This document shows positions 43,676 to 52,101 of a stretch of DNA of 64,000 nucleotides, in pieces. The stretch lies in NCBI GenBank assembly GCA_022482495.1, contig JAKVPA010000001.1, positions 1 through 64,000 on the forward strand. The letters are read 5' to 3'. Position 1 is the stretch's first letter. Each line of letters opens with the position of its first letter. The position numbers were made by a program, and so were the translations under genes. This DNA comes from Sphaerochaeta sp. Lineage in GTDB: Bacteria; Spirochaetota; Spirochaetia; Sphaerochaetales; Sphaerochaetaceae. The notes under the pieces were generated by a model that saw nothing but the letters and a program-made list of their open reading frames with translations, had not been told where the DNA came from and searched no databases.

Positions 43676-44611
43676 ATGCGTCTCCTCCCGCTGATGATCC
43701 TTCTGCTCCCCTCATTGGTGGTCGCCAATCCGATCCACCGTTCCAATGCGCTGGGGCAGGATCTTGGCGAGATTTCGGAAGGAGAAACGACGGAATGGTC
43801 CCTTTCGGACGGAACGCTGTACCACAATGGCGAGGCTGTCCAGGAAATATCCCATACGGATGGCGTGGTGACGATCAAGGATCTGGATGGCGATGGCCTT
43901 TGGAGACGGGAATACCAGGACAGCCGTCTGGTCCGCGAGGAACAGGATGGTGTGGTGTACGTCTATCGGTATGACGGGGAAGGGCGGCTCGCTTCCGTAG
44001 CCGCCACCAAAGGTGATGACCATTCCTTGACTCTTTTCGCCTACAATCGTGCCGATGGAACGCTTTCGGCTGTCATTCAGTCGGGGAAAGGGGTGTTTTT
44101 CCCCACTGCCAGCCAGGTTACCGTTACGGATGGGGCGGGTACGGAACAGTTCCAGCGATTTGGTAATGGATATGGCTTGCGTCTTTCCCGTACTACGGAA
44201 GGGGATGGGAATGACACGTTCTCCGTAACGGTTGATGAGGAAGGCAATACCGTCTACCAGCGCACGGACGGCGACGCCGTCACGTTGGAAACGTATGACC
44301 AACAAGGCGATTTGGTCCACCGGGTGATGATGGTGGGTGACGAGAAGCGTTCCGATGAAACGTATGTATATCAGGATGGGGACGTGGTGCGTTCCGTCGC
44401 GCAACAGGAAAATGGAACCATTACGATCAACGAATATGAAAATGGTACCCTCGTCTCGTCGGTGATCTGCCAGGACGGTGCCATTCAGAAAGAAATCCGG
44501 TATTCCCAGGGAATCCGCAGCGAAGAGACGGTGTACAGTGAGGGCAAACCGTATGCCGTGATAACCTATCGGCAGGATGGGAAAAGCGTGGGAGGCGTCC
44601 GGTATCTGTGA
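43676..44611 (+). CDS. Secreted repeat protein of unknown function
   Basis: The 311 residues begin with a signal peptide (LLPLMILLLPSLVVANP). The rest is built of short beta-rich repeats of the YD/MORN-like style: VYVYRYDGEGRLASV, TVYQRTDGDAVTLETYDQQGDL, YVYQDGDVVRSVAQQENGTI and YSEGKPYAVITYRQDGK. Such proteins usually are surface or periplasmic. It starts 3 bases after ftsY and its stop shares bases with the GTG start of the following permease, suggesting it could be an accessory of that transporter. No lipobox is seen. Confidence 0.72.
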   Translation: MRLLPLMILLLPSLVVANPIHRSNALGQDLGEISEGETTEWSLSDGTLYHNGEAVQEISHTDGVVTIKDLDGDGLWRREYQDSRLVREEQDGVVYVYRYDGEGRLASVAATKGDDHSLTLFAYNRADGTLSAVIQSGKGVFFPTASQVTVTDGAGTEQFQRFGNGYGLRLSRTTEGDGNDTFSVTVDEEGNTVYQRTDGDAVTLETYDQQGDLVHRVMMVGDEKRSDETYVYQDGDVVRSVAQQENGTITINEYENGTLVSSVICQDGAIQKEIRYSQGIRSEETVYSEGKPYAVITYRQDGKSVGGVRYL

Positions 44612-45729
44612 ACACAGTACGGTGGATTGCACGACGCTATGGCTTCTCCCGAGAAAACCGCCACCGCGGAGAGAGCATTCGGATCATGCTCTCGTTGATG
44701 TTCTGCATTGCCGCGATGAGCGTGTCGCTTGCCTTCATGTCCCGGATCGCAACGGACCGGATGGACACGCTCCGTGCCTATACTTCCTATGATCTCTCCA
44801 TCAACGCGCAAAGTCAGGAACAAGCGGAATCGTTTGCAAGAACAATCGGAAACAACGCGTTCGTCTATGCGGTGATGCCTGCCTTGTTTGAAGGTAATCC
44901 GGTAACTCTGCGGTTTCTCTCTCCGGAGAGTCCTGCGTTTTCCCGAATCTCGTTGCTCACGGGGAGTGCAGGAGTGTGCGTGCCGTACACGTTCGGTCTG
45001 CGGCCCAAGGATATGTTCACCATCACCACGCTGCAGCGGGGAAGACAAGCCCGGGTGGTGCCCAAGCAGGAAGCGATTCAGGTGGATGGGGTGTTCGTCA
45101 CGTCCGACAGCCAGTTCAACCAACAGACCGTGGTGATGCCGCTCTCCGATGCATCACGGTACACACCTTCGTATCGTGTTGGGTTGTATGCCAACGGAAC
45201 GGTGGAGGCGGAGAAACGGCGTATCGCCTCAATGCTTCCGGACGGTACGGAGATCATGACCTACAAGGAAAGCAACAGCGCGCTGTATGGGGCGCTCCAT
45301 CTGGAGCAGACGGTGATCCGATTGCTGTTTTCCGTGCTTCTGGTCGCTGTGGTGCTTTCCGTCCGCCGGAGCACCCGGGATCTGATCGGATGCAAACGGA
45401 AGGAGATCGGGATGCTGAGGACGTTGGGACTCCGGGACAACCAGGTGATCTCCCTGTTTCTTTGGGAGGCGCTCTGGGTCAGTTTCCTGGGTATCGTATT
45501 GGGGTGGGCGTTGTCCCTGCTGTTGGTTTTTCTTGCTCCGTATCTGCTCCGAACGATAACCCTTGGCGTGTACCTGTTCGCTACGGACATGCGTTTGACG
45601 TTGCCTGTCGGTCCGATGGCGATCATTTCTCTTGGAGTGATGGCTGGAGTCTTGCTGTTTACGTTTGCGGGAACCAGGCGCATGCTCTCATTGCAAATCA
45701 TGGAGATGGTGTCCGATGAAAGATTCTGA
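44608..45729 (+). CDS. ABC transporter permease, FtsX/LolC-like, first of two
   Basis: A 373-residue permease of the MacB/LolCE type. It has one N-terminal membrane segment (about 26-45), a large outer domain and three more membrane segments at the C-terminus (about 232-250, 288-310, 340-362). IGMLRTLGLRDNQVISLFLWEA is the usual cytoplasmic coupling helix. It starts at GTG 44608, overlapping the previous stop (GTGA). With the ATPase and second permease that follow it resembles a LolCDE lipoprotein exporter. Lipoprotein release is an inference; peptide or signal transport is possible. Confidence 0.82.
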   Translation: MNTVRWIARRYGFSRENRHRGESIRIMLSLMFCIAAMSVSLAFMSRIATDRMDTLRAYTSYDLSINAQSQEQAESFARTIGNNAFVYAVMPALFEGNPVTLRFLSPESPAFSRISLLTGSAGVCVPYTFGLRPKDMFTITTLQRGRQARVVPKQEAIQVDGVFVTSDSQFNQQTVVMPLSDASRYTPSYRVGLYANGTVEAEKRRIASMLPDGTEIMTYKESNSALYGALHLEQTVIRLLFSVLLVAVVLSVRRSTRDLIGCKRKEIGMLRTLGLRDNQVISLFLWEALWVSFLGIVLGWALSLLLVFLAPYLLRTITLGVYLFATDMRLTLPVGPMAIISLGVMAGVLLFTFAGTRRMLSLQIMEMVSDERF

Positions 45730-46405
45730 ACTGCTGTTTGAGGCGCATGGGGTGTCCAAGTCGTTTCCCGAAGGGGATGGGGGATCGTTGTCCGTGCTTT
45801 CCGATGTGGATCTGGTGATTCACCGTGGGGAGAGCGTCGCCATTGTGGGGAACAGCGGATGCGGCAAATCCACGTTTCTTGAGGTGTGCGCGTCGCTGTT
45901 GCGCCCGGATGCCGGTACCATCCGTTTTGATGGCAATGACCTCGGAACGATGGATGACGCGGCCCTGAGCGCGCTTCGCAACCAACGGATGGGGTTCGTA
46001 TTCCAGAACAGTCTGCTTCTTGGCGATTTCACCGCGTTGGAGAACGTGATGATCCCCTGTATGATCGGAGGGATGGACGGGAAGGATGCGAGGAAGAAGG
46101 CGGAGGAACTGCTTCGTCAGGTCGGGTTGTCGGATCGTTTCCACCATCGAAACGACACGCTCTCCGGTGGGGAACGGCAACGGGTCGCCGTCGCCCGTGC
46201 GTTGGCGCAGGATCCGATGATGGTGTTCGCCGACGAACCAACCGGTTCCCTTGATGAGACCAACGCACGCATGGTGGAGGACCTGTTGTTGTCTCTGGTG
46301 AAGGAACATGGGGCGTCGCTGGTTCTTGCCACGCACAACCTTGGTTTCGCCAAACGGTGCAACCGCGTGCTGCACCTTCATGACAGGAAGCTGTACGATG
46401 CGTGA
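45716..46405 (+). CDS. ABC transporter ATPase, LolD/MacB-like
   Basis: A 229-residue ATP-binding subunit with Walker A GNSGCGKST (45-53), the Q loop in FVFQNSLLL, the signature LSGGERQRVAVARAL near 141 and Walker B MVFADEPTGSLDE. The FADEPTGSLD form is typical of the LolD/MacB/FtsE group that energises FtsX-like permeases. The start is ATG 45716, overlapping the first permease by 14 bases; it overlaps the second permease by 8. Two different permeases with one ATPase is the LolCDE pattern. Confidence 0.9.
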   Translation: MKDSELLFEAHGVSKSFPEGDGGSLSVLSDVDLVIHRGESVAIVGNSGCGKSTFLEVCASLLRPDAGTIRFDGNDLGTMDDAALSALRNQRMGFVFQNSLLLGDFTALENVMIPCMIGGMDGKDARKKAEELLRQVGLSDRFHHRNDTLSGGERQRVAVARALAQDPMMVFADEPTGSLDETNARMVEDLLLSLVKEHGASLVLATHNLGFAKRCNRVLHLHDRKLYDA

Positions 46406-47510
46406 AACGCTCTTTGGCATGTTGCAGAAGCCGATCCGAAAAGATCCCCACCTGCGGGATCATGCCATTCTGCTTGCCATCATCGCGCTCTTGTTGTCGT
46501 TCTGCTTGATCTTCGTGCATTCCATGGCCCAGGGCATCGCGGACACCTATGCGCTTCTGGGAAGCGGGCACCTTTCCGTCTCAGGATCCTACGAAGGACC
46601 GGACGCTTATCCGGTGCGATCGGGTAACGCGTTGCTTTACGGCTCGGATGTCACCGCTCCCGTGATGGTCAAAGGCGTTTCCGCTGAGTATTTCACCGCC
46701 AACCGTAAGACCGCTCTTCATGTTTCTGACCTGGATTTGAACGCATCCGGAAAACCGTGGGTGATCATCTCGGAACGCATCGCCCGCACGCTTTCCGTCT
46801 CCGTGGGGGATTCCGTGTTGCTGGTGCTCTCCCAGGATGATCAGTTCCGTCCGGTGCTTGGGGTGGTGTCGGCCATCTACGACAGCGGATATGCGGAACT
46901 GGATGATCTGCTGGTGTTTTGCCCCATCTCCGTGATGGAAGCGGCGGGGTATCCCCTTGCAACAGAGCTGTTGGTGACAGGGGATGTCTCCTCTGAAGAA
47001 CAACGGCTCCGCAAACAGGGATACTTCGTCACGGCGTGGTACGAAGCCCGTTCCGACTTGGCGGAGAACCTGCAGACTAGCCAGAATGTCGTGACGGGGG
47101 TGTTCCTTGCCATCGCCATGCTGGCCGCCTTTTTCGTCAGTGAGTTCTCCGCTTCGATGGTGACCGACCGGAAGACGGAGATCGCCACGCTGAAGCTGTT
47201 GGGGATGCGTGATCGTTCCGTACGACGTCTGTTCCTTGTGGCGGTGTTCCGCCTTTCCTTGTGGTCGCTTGCCTTGGGGACGGTGCTGGGTGGGATGCTG
47301 GCGTACGTCCTGCAGCCAGTCTTCCGGTTGCTTGGCAAAAGCGGGATTCCCGCGCTTTCCTATTATCTTCTCGATTTTCCCATCCTTATTCCCTGGGGAC
47401 GCATTGTGATCGTTCTTGTCGTCCTGCTGCTCCTCAGCATGGCGAGCGCATCGCTTGCCCTCAGACGGATACGGTCCATCCAGCCGGTATCGTTGGTCCA
47501 AGGATGGTAG
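46398..47510 (+). CDS. ABC transporter permease, FtsX/LolE-like, second of two
   Basis: A 370-residue permease, distinct from the first. It has one N-terminal membrane segment (about 23-45), an outer domain and three C-terminal segments. The coupling motif IATLKLLGMRDRSVRRLFL and the final SLALRRIRSIQPVSLVQGW match the family ending. The start is ATG 46398 with AGGAAG 8 bases upstream; the longer frame in the ATPase gene is rejected. It probably pairs with the 44608 permease as a heterodimer. Confidence 0.87.
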   Translation: MRETLFGMLQKPIRKDPHLRDHAILLAIIALLLSFCLIFVHSMAQGIADTYALLGSGHLSVSGSYEGPDAYPVRSGNALLYGSDVTAPVMVKGVSAEYFTANRKTALHVSDLDLNASGKPWVIISERIARTLSVSVGDSVLLVLSQDDQFRPVLGVVSAIYDSGYAELDDLLVFCPISVMEAAGYPLATELLVTGDVSSEEQRLRKQGYFVTAWYEARSDLAENLQTSQNVVTGVFLAIAMLAAFFVSEFSASMVTDRKTEIATLKLLGMRDRSVRRLFLVAVFRLSLWSLALGTVLGGMLAYVLQPVFRLLGKSGIPALSYYLLDFPILIPWGRIVIVLVVLLLLSMASASLALRRIRSIQPVSLVQGW

Positions 47511-47511
47511 G

Positions 47512-47540
47512 TTTTCTAGGAACGGTATTGTTGCTATACT
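47512..47540 (+). promoter_or_regulatory. Promoter abutting rnz, possible leaderless transcript
   Basis: TATACT at 47535-47540 ends 6 bases (TTGACC) before the rnz ATG; a weak -35 TTTTCT lies 17 bases upstream of it. No Shine-Dalgarno is present. RNA would begin at or next to the A of ATG. Confidence 0.45.
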
Positions 47541-47546
47541 TTGACC

Positions 47547-48470
47547 ATGAATTTTGAAGTATTCGCCTTGGGAACCAGTGGCATGATGCCGCTTCCCAAT
47601 AGATTCCTTACCAGCGCCATGGTGCGTCGTGATGGTGACCTTTTCTTGTTTGACTGCGGGGAAGGCACTCAGGTTTCCCTGAAGATGCTCAACCTTCATT
47701 GGAAGAAGATCGATACGATTTTCATCAGCCATATGCACGCTGATCATGTGACGGGGCTTCCCGGCATTTTGATGCTCTCCAGCCAGGTGGACCGTACCGA
47801 GCCGTTGACCATCTACGGACCGGCGAAACTGGCTGAGTTTGTCGATGCGTCCCGGAAGATCCTGGACATGTACATCAACTATGAGATCATCGTCAAGCCG
47901 GTGGAGGAGGGCGTGATCGTCGACAATCCGCTGTACACCGTCACGGCATTCGCATTGGATCATACCAAGCCTTGCTTCGGATACGTGTTCGAAGAAAAGC
48001 AACGACCTGGTGAGTTTCATCCGGAAAAAGCCGCAGAGCTGGGAATTCCCATGGGACCGATGTGGGGCAAACTCCAGAAAGGGGAGAGCGTCACCACAAA
48101 CGACGGGAAGGTGATCACCCCTGAGATGGTGATGGGCTCTCCTCGGAGTGGGCGGAAGTTCAGTTATGTGACCGATACCTTGTATCTTCCCAAGATCGCT
48201 ACGTTTGTCGAAAACAGTGATTTGCTTCTCTGCGAAGGGATGTTCACCGGGGACATGGAAGATGCCGCGAAAGAAAAGAAGCACATGACAGCCACCCAGG
48301 CAGGGATGATCGCCCGGGACGCTCATGTCAAAAAAATGGGGCTGATCCATTACAGCCCCCGGTATAGTGATTCCCAGTTGAAATATCTTGCTGACGACGC
48401 GAGGAAAATATTCCCCAAAACCGTCCTTACCCGCGACCGGATGTGTTTCCCGATCGCGTTGAAGGATTAG
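47547..48470 (+). CDS. rnz: Ribonuclease Z
   Basis: A metallo-beta-lactamase-fold enzyme that trims the 3' end of tRNA precursors. This fits the absence of encoded CCA in the tRNAs here. The 307 residues show GTSGMMPLPNRFLTS, then the metal motif SHMHADHVTGLPG near 61-73. ALDHTKPCFGYVFEEK, SYVTDTL and LIHYSPRY follow. Start ATG 47547 lacks a ribosome binding site; a TTG two codons earlier is less likely. It shares its stop region (TTAG) with the convergent gene. Confidence 0.93.
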   Translation: MNFEVFALGTSGMMPLPNRFLTSAMVRRDGDLFLFDCGEGTQVSLKMLNLHWKKIDTIFISHMHADHVTGLPGILMLSSQVDRTEPLTIYGPAKLAEFVDASRKILDMYINYEIIVKPVEEGVIVDNPLYTVTAFALDHTKPCFGYVFEEKQRPGEFHPEKAAELGIPMGPMWGKLQKGESVTTNDGKVITPEMVMGSPRSGRKFSYVTDTLYLPKIATFVENSDLLLCEGMFTGDMEDAAKEKKHMTATQAGMIARDAHVKKMGLIHYSPRYSDSQLKYLADDARKIFPKTVLTRDRMCFPIALKD

Positions 48471-49279
48471 GAGGAGCCGCTGGCCACCTGCGCTTCATGC
48501 ACCAGGATTTCCGTATCCAACACTCTGCCGTTTCGTGAGGCGAATCCTTTCGTCCAGGTGGCGGAAGGATTTTCCTGGGTGATCTCCTGTTCGATCGGTT
48601 TGATCAACTCTTCCGTTTCCGCTTGGTTGTAGAACGGGAAGATGAACGCCTCCGTGCCGTCTCCGAGATCAAACGGGAACGAAGCTTTGTCCAGCAGGAC
48701 GGACAGTTTGCTGACTACCTGGTTGTGGCTCTCCTCAGGGGCTTTGACCAGCATCAACGTCAAATCGTAATCCAGATCCTGGGCACTCTTCAATTCGTTT
48801 TCCAGAATGGTGTCAAACGTAGCGTCGATCGTTTCGGTCTCTGGCACTCCCACGGGAGTGGCGATGGAGGATTGGGAAACCTGTACCACAGGGGAAACAG
48901 CCTCCGTCTGCACAGGTGATGCGGCGACAACAGGGGGAACGACAGGCATCTGCTGGGCTGGATTGGCTTTTCCGGCTCCCGGCTGGTCATCTTTCGGTTC
49001 TCGGTACAATGCTTTGTCATAGGCGTTTGGGGGAAGTTTGTCCACTTCATCCGCATAGTCTTCATCCCGGCGGCTGGCTACCATCGTACCGATCTGGATC
49101 ATTACCAGTCCGATCACCAACGGGAACACCTTGACGGCGACATTGTAGATCTGCTCGCGGCTGATCTGATACTTGGGGATCAAATACATGCCGAACAAGG
49201 TTGCCACCGCACCAAGAATGATGATGGTAAGCACCAGACTTCCCACAATCTGTCTGCCGTAGTGTTTGGATTCCGCCAT
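48467..49279 (-). CDS. Membrane protein with a degenerate GGDEF-like domain
   Basis: The 270 residues start with two membrane segments (about 13-35 and 50-68). A proline-rich linker follows (VVPPVVAASP, PVVQVSQSSIATPVG). The C-terminal domain from about 165 (FDTILENELKSAQDLDYDLTLMLV) looks like a nucleotidyl-cyclase fold. The position of the GGDEF loop reads GDGTEAFIFPF, so diguanylate cyclase activity is unlikely. It may sense or scaffold. Start ATG 49279 is chosen for GGGGG 6 bases upstream. The function is unknown and the fold is inference. Confidence 0.6.
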   Translation of the reverse strand: MAESKHYGRQIVGSLVLTIIILGAVATLFGMYLIPKYQISREQIYNVAVKVFPLVIGLVMIQIGTMVASRRDEDYADEVDKLPPNAYDKALYREPKDDQPGAGKANPAQQMPVVPPVVAASPVQTEAVSPVVQVSQSSIATPVGVPETETIDATFDTILENELKSAQDLDYDLTLMLVKAPEESHNQVVSKLSVLLDKASFPFDLGDGTEAFIFPFYNQAETEELIKPIEQEITQENPSATWTKGFASRNGRVLDTEILVHEAQVASGSS

Positions 49280-49311
49280 ACTCGCCCCCGTATGTACATC
49301 GTTTTTATTTG

Positions 49312-49340
49312 TTATTACAGTGATATTATATAAGTATGGT
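49312..49340 (+). promoter_or_regulatory. Weak promoter abutting the FtsB-like gene
   Basis: TTATTA at 49312-49317, 17 bases, then TATGGT at 49335-49340, ending 6 bases before ATG 49347. The geometry matches the rnz, mazG and aroB starts, but the hexamers are weak in this AT-rich gap. Confidence 0.3.
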
Positions 49341-49346
49341 TTCCGT

Positions 49347-49787
49347 ATGACAAGAAAGAACCTTGCGATATTCATCATAACCTTCGTTGTTTCGTTGGTC
49401 TTGCTGTACGTTTGCGTCGGTGAACGTGGAATTTTCTATATGCGGGCCATGCAGAAGCGTGCAAACGAGCTGTCCTACCGGAAAGCGGAACTGCAGGCAC
49501 AGGTGGATGCGTTGGAAGAACAAAGCAGGCAGCTTTCCCAAGGGGAAGGGCTGAAGGACGCGGCTTACCGGCTGGGATATCGTACGGAAGGCGAACAGGT
49601 ATATGTTTTCAAAGGGGAGGAGCATGCGGCCAAATCCACCACAGCGGAACCAGATGTACCGGAGGAAATCACCTATTTCCATCTTCCGCTGTGGGCTTTG
49701 TCGCTGATGGCTCTGTTCATTTCCTGTTGCATTGTGCTACTGTATGCAAAACATACACAGGCAGGAGATCGTAAGCAAAATGGCTGA
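49347..49787 (+). CDS. FtsB/DivIC-like septum protein with an extra C-terminal membrane segment
   Basis: The 146 residues begin with a membrane helix (about 6-24). A coiled coil follows (YRKAELQAQVDALEEQSRQL), then AAYRLGYRTEGEQVYVF, the usual close of FtsB/DivIC proteins, which join FtsL and FtsQ at the division site. After a short linker comes a second membrane helix (about 113-134, LPLWALSLMALFISCCIVLLY), which ordinary FtsB lacks. The ATG has no ribosome binding site. It overlaps tsaC by 8 bases. Assignment rests on layout more than on conserved residues. Confidence 0.65.
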   Translation: MTRKNLAIFIITFVVSLVLLYVCVGERGIFYMRAMQKRANELSYRKAELQAQVDALEEQSRQLSQGEGLKDAAYRLGYRTEGEQVYVFKGEEHAAKSTTAEPDVPEEITYFHLPLWALSLMALFISCCIVLLYAKHTQAGDRKQNG

Positions 49788-50352
49788 TGAAGGAGATGTA
49801 TTGTATCGTCAGAATCCCGACACCTTGGATATCGTGGTGGAACGACTGAAGCGGGATGAGGTGATGGTGCTTCCATGTGACACGATTTATGGACTTTGCG
49901 CCAAAGTGGGGCCGGCGAAAGAAAAGCTGTACGCATTGAAATACCGTGATGAACGAAAACCGTTCCTTCTGCTGGCGACATTGGATCAGGCAAAAGAAAT
50001 CTGTGATGTTCCCAAGGACATCGAGGCGTGCTGGCCTTGTCCGCTCACGGCGATCATGCACAACAAGAATGGGGAAGGAACGACGGCGATCCGTGTACCC
50101 TCTGATCCTTTTCTGCAAAAGGTTCTGGAAAAACTGGGAAGCCCGATCTATTCCACCTCGGTCAATCTTTCCGGCTACGCATCGATGACTTCCATCACCG
50201 ACATCATCTTCACCTTCAAAGACAAAGTGCCGACGTTTGTCGTCGGTGATGAAAAACAAGGCACCGTGCCTTCCACATTGATCGACTGCACCGTACATCC
50301 CTACCGGATCATCCGGCAAGGATCGTACAATGCAAGCGCGTTGACTATCTGA
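49780..50352 (+). CDS. Sua5/YciO/YrdC-family protein, probable threonylcarbamoyl-AMP synthase
   Basis: The 190 residues carry the YrdC fold. DEVMVLPCDTIYGLCAKVGPAKEKLYALKYRDERKPFLLL matches the nucleotide and threonine-binding region, and RVPSDPFLQKVLEKLGSPIYSTSVNLSG matches the SxSANxSG block. Members make threonylcarbamoyl-AMP for t6A37 of tRNA. The usual KxR-rich motif is present in altered form, so the YciO branch is also possible. Start ATG 49780 follows AGGAG by 12 bases. The end overlaps the convergent DUF1015 gene by 8 bases. Confidence 0.82.
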   Translation: MADEGDVLYRQNPDTLDIVVERLKRDEVMVLPCDTIYGLCAKVGPAKEKLYALKYRDERKPFLLLATLDQAKEICDVPKDIEACWPCPLTAIMHNKNGEGTTAIRVPSDPFLQKVLEKLGSPIYSTSVNLSGYASMTSITDIIFTFKDKVPTFVVGDEKQGTVPSTLIDCTVHPYRIIRQGSYNASALTI

Positions 50353-51655
50353 TCTTCCTGGCTTCCATATAGAATCGTTTCTCCGCAGCGTCTCCCATGG
50401 AGAATGTTTTCCTTGGGAGGGCTTTGTCTTTGATGATGGTGGCGAAGAAGGTCTGCTTGGATACGTCAGGGAGCAGAATGCCGGCGTTGCCGGGAAGTTT
50501 TCCTTTTGCTTCCACCACATCCGTTCCATGGACATAATCCACTTCGGCTTTGCCCTGGCGGGTCAATCCGTCGATGACGTTCTGGATCGTCCCGGCGGCG
50601 ATGGACGCCGAAGGTTCGGTCAGCGTGATTACCTTCCAGCCATCCTGATCAAGATACCCGAACTTCTGGGCACCTGGCTGGTTGATCGCTTTGATCGTCT
50701 CCTGCAGATTCTCCGATTTTCTGACTTCCATCTGCCGCGCGTTTTCCGCGATGGCTCCGAACACATCGCCCCATGTGGTGTGGAACAGCAGACGATGGAT
50801 CGGTTCAAACACCAGACCGGGGTCATGGATGTTCTCCAGCTCAACCAACGCGAACCGAGCAGGATGATCAGCCTGTTCGGCGGAAGGCAGGGTCTTCTTC
50901 AAATCTTCCCAGCAGCTCTTCGCCGTGGCCAGACTGTGGTTTCCGTCCCCCATGGCGTACAGCAACGGATTCGCCGGATCCAGGGCGTCGTACAGCCCTT
51001 CCAGCGCGGAAGCAATGGCGGTAAGTTCTTTTTTCTGGTCGATCTTCCATGCGGTGACATGTCCTCCGTGTTCCATCAGATCGGTGTCGTACACCAGGGG
51101 AAGACGGGAGTTTGCCTCAGCCAGCGGTTCGATGACGGTACGTTTGGGGTCATCCAGCAGCACCATGATGTGTGGGACTTCCAACAAGGCGTTCTTGCGG
51201 ATCTCCTTGCGGGGGGGGATACGGGAGAGAATGGTACCCTCGGTGGCCCGTACCAGGCTTTTGGACTCCGGACTGTAATCGTAGCATTCCAGATCCAACG
51301 CGACCAACAGGCCCCATCTGCCTCTCCCTGCCTCTGTTTTCCGATGAACCAGGAAGAAGCTGTCTGGATAGGTGTCGAAAATGTTCTGTTCCAGATATTG
51401 GCGCATCGTTTGGTTGATCTCCTCGATGCGCTGTTGTTTGTCCGCTTCGTTCAGATATACTTCCGGGTAAATCAAGCGAAGCGTCGAAGGGTCGTTTCCG
51501 ACGTGTTGTTCGACCCGTTTCCAATACTCCGGTTCCGAAGTGTATTGGTCACAGGCGACCACCGCCCATTTCTTCAAGTCAATGCCGTGATGGGGGACAA
51601 GAATGTCCGCCGTACGAATGCCGAGTTTTGCCAAACGCTGGGTGATTTCCTGCAT
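50345..51655 (-). CDS. DUF1015-family protein
   Basis: A 436-residue member of a conserved bacterial family of unclear biochemistry (DUF1015, ParB/sulfiredoxin-like fold in some descriptions). Recognisable parts are VVACDQYTSEPEYWKRVE, SRIPPRKEIRKNALLEVPHIMVL and the hallmark YAMGDGNHSLATAKSCWE. The start is ATG 51655 with AAAGGAG upstream. The much longer frame reported from 52060 runs through the opposite gene and is not used. Transcribed alone. Confidence 0.85.
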   Translation of the reverse strand: MQEITQRLAKLGIRTADILVPHHGIDLKKWAVVACDQYTSEPEYWKRVEQHVGNDPSTLRLIYPEVYLNEADKQQRIEEINQTMRQYLEQNIFDTYPDSFFLVHRKTEAGRGRWGLLVALDLECYDYSPESKSLVRATEGTILSRIPPRKEIRKNALLEVPHIMVLLDDPKRTVIEPLAEANSRLPLVYDTDLMEHGGHVTAWKIDQKKELTAIASALEGLYDALDPANPLLYAMGDGNHSLATAKSCWEDLKKTLPSAEQADHPARFALVELENIHDPGLVFEPIHRLLFHTTWGDVFGAIAENARQMEVRKSENLQETIKAINQPGAQKFGYLDQDGWKVITLTEPSASIAAGTIQNVIDGLTRQGKAEVDYVHGTDVVEAKGKLPGNAGILLPDVSKQTFFATIIKDKALPRKTFSMGDAAEKRFYMEARKIR

Positions 51656-51748
51656 GTACCGCTCCTTTCTCCATTCTATGGCCTTTTTGCCTTGAGGGCA
51701 ACGGTAACCGTTCTTGCCTGAGGGCGCCGGTGATGATAGGATGGGAGC

Positions 51749-52093
51749 ATGCTTCGGACACAACGGCTCCTTGCCTTTGTCGGCAGGATCCAGAACTACT
51801 GTCTCTTGTTGCTCTGCTTCTTCCTGCTGGCATACCTGGCCTGCGGTTTTTTTGCCGTCCCCGAAGATTTGATCCGTTTGCTGGTCATCTGCGCGGATGT
51901 GGTCTGTTGGACGATCTATTTCCTTTCTGTCTGGATTTTCTCGCTGTCCTTGGTGGTCTGGGGGACGACCCGGGTATTCCCCACACGGTTTTTTATACTG
52001 ATGCTGGTCCGTACGGCGGTTGCGTTCGGCCTGACGTTGCTCAGAGATTTGATCGAGCACGTGGTACAGGAAGGTATCCTTATTTCATGGTAG
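51749..52093 (+). CDS. Small membrane protein, unknown
   Basis: A 114-residue protein with three hydrophobic segments (about 17-38, 43-68, 84-100), starting at ATG 51749 with GGGAG just upstream. I do not recognise a family. It lies 8 bases before aroH and is probably co-transcribed with it. A transporter subunit or membrane stabiliser are guesses only. Confidence 0.7.
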   Translation: MLRTQRLLAFVGRIQNYCLLLLCFFLLAYLACGFFAVPEDLIRLLVICADVVCWTIYFLSVWIFSLSLVVWGTTRVFPTRFFILMLVRTAVAFGLTLLRDLIEHVVQEGILISW

Positions 52094-52101
52094 GAGGGAT
52101 C

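Noticed and set aside
46581-48350. Open frame of 589 codons antisense to the second permease and rnz
   Set aside because: The permease and RNase Z are clear on the plus strand, and the antisense product is His/Gln/Arg-rich without recognisable features.
50345-52060. A 571-residue version of the DUF1015 protein
   Set aside because: The extra N-terminus runs antisense through the membrane-protein gene and is low-complexity. ATG 51655 has a strong ribosome binding site.
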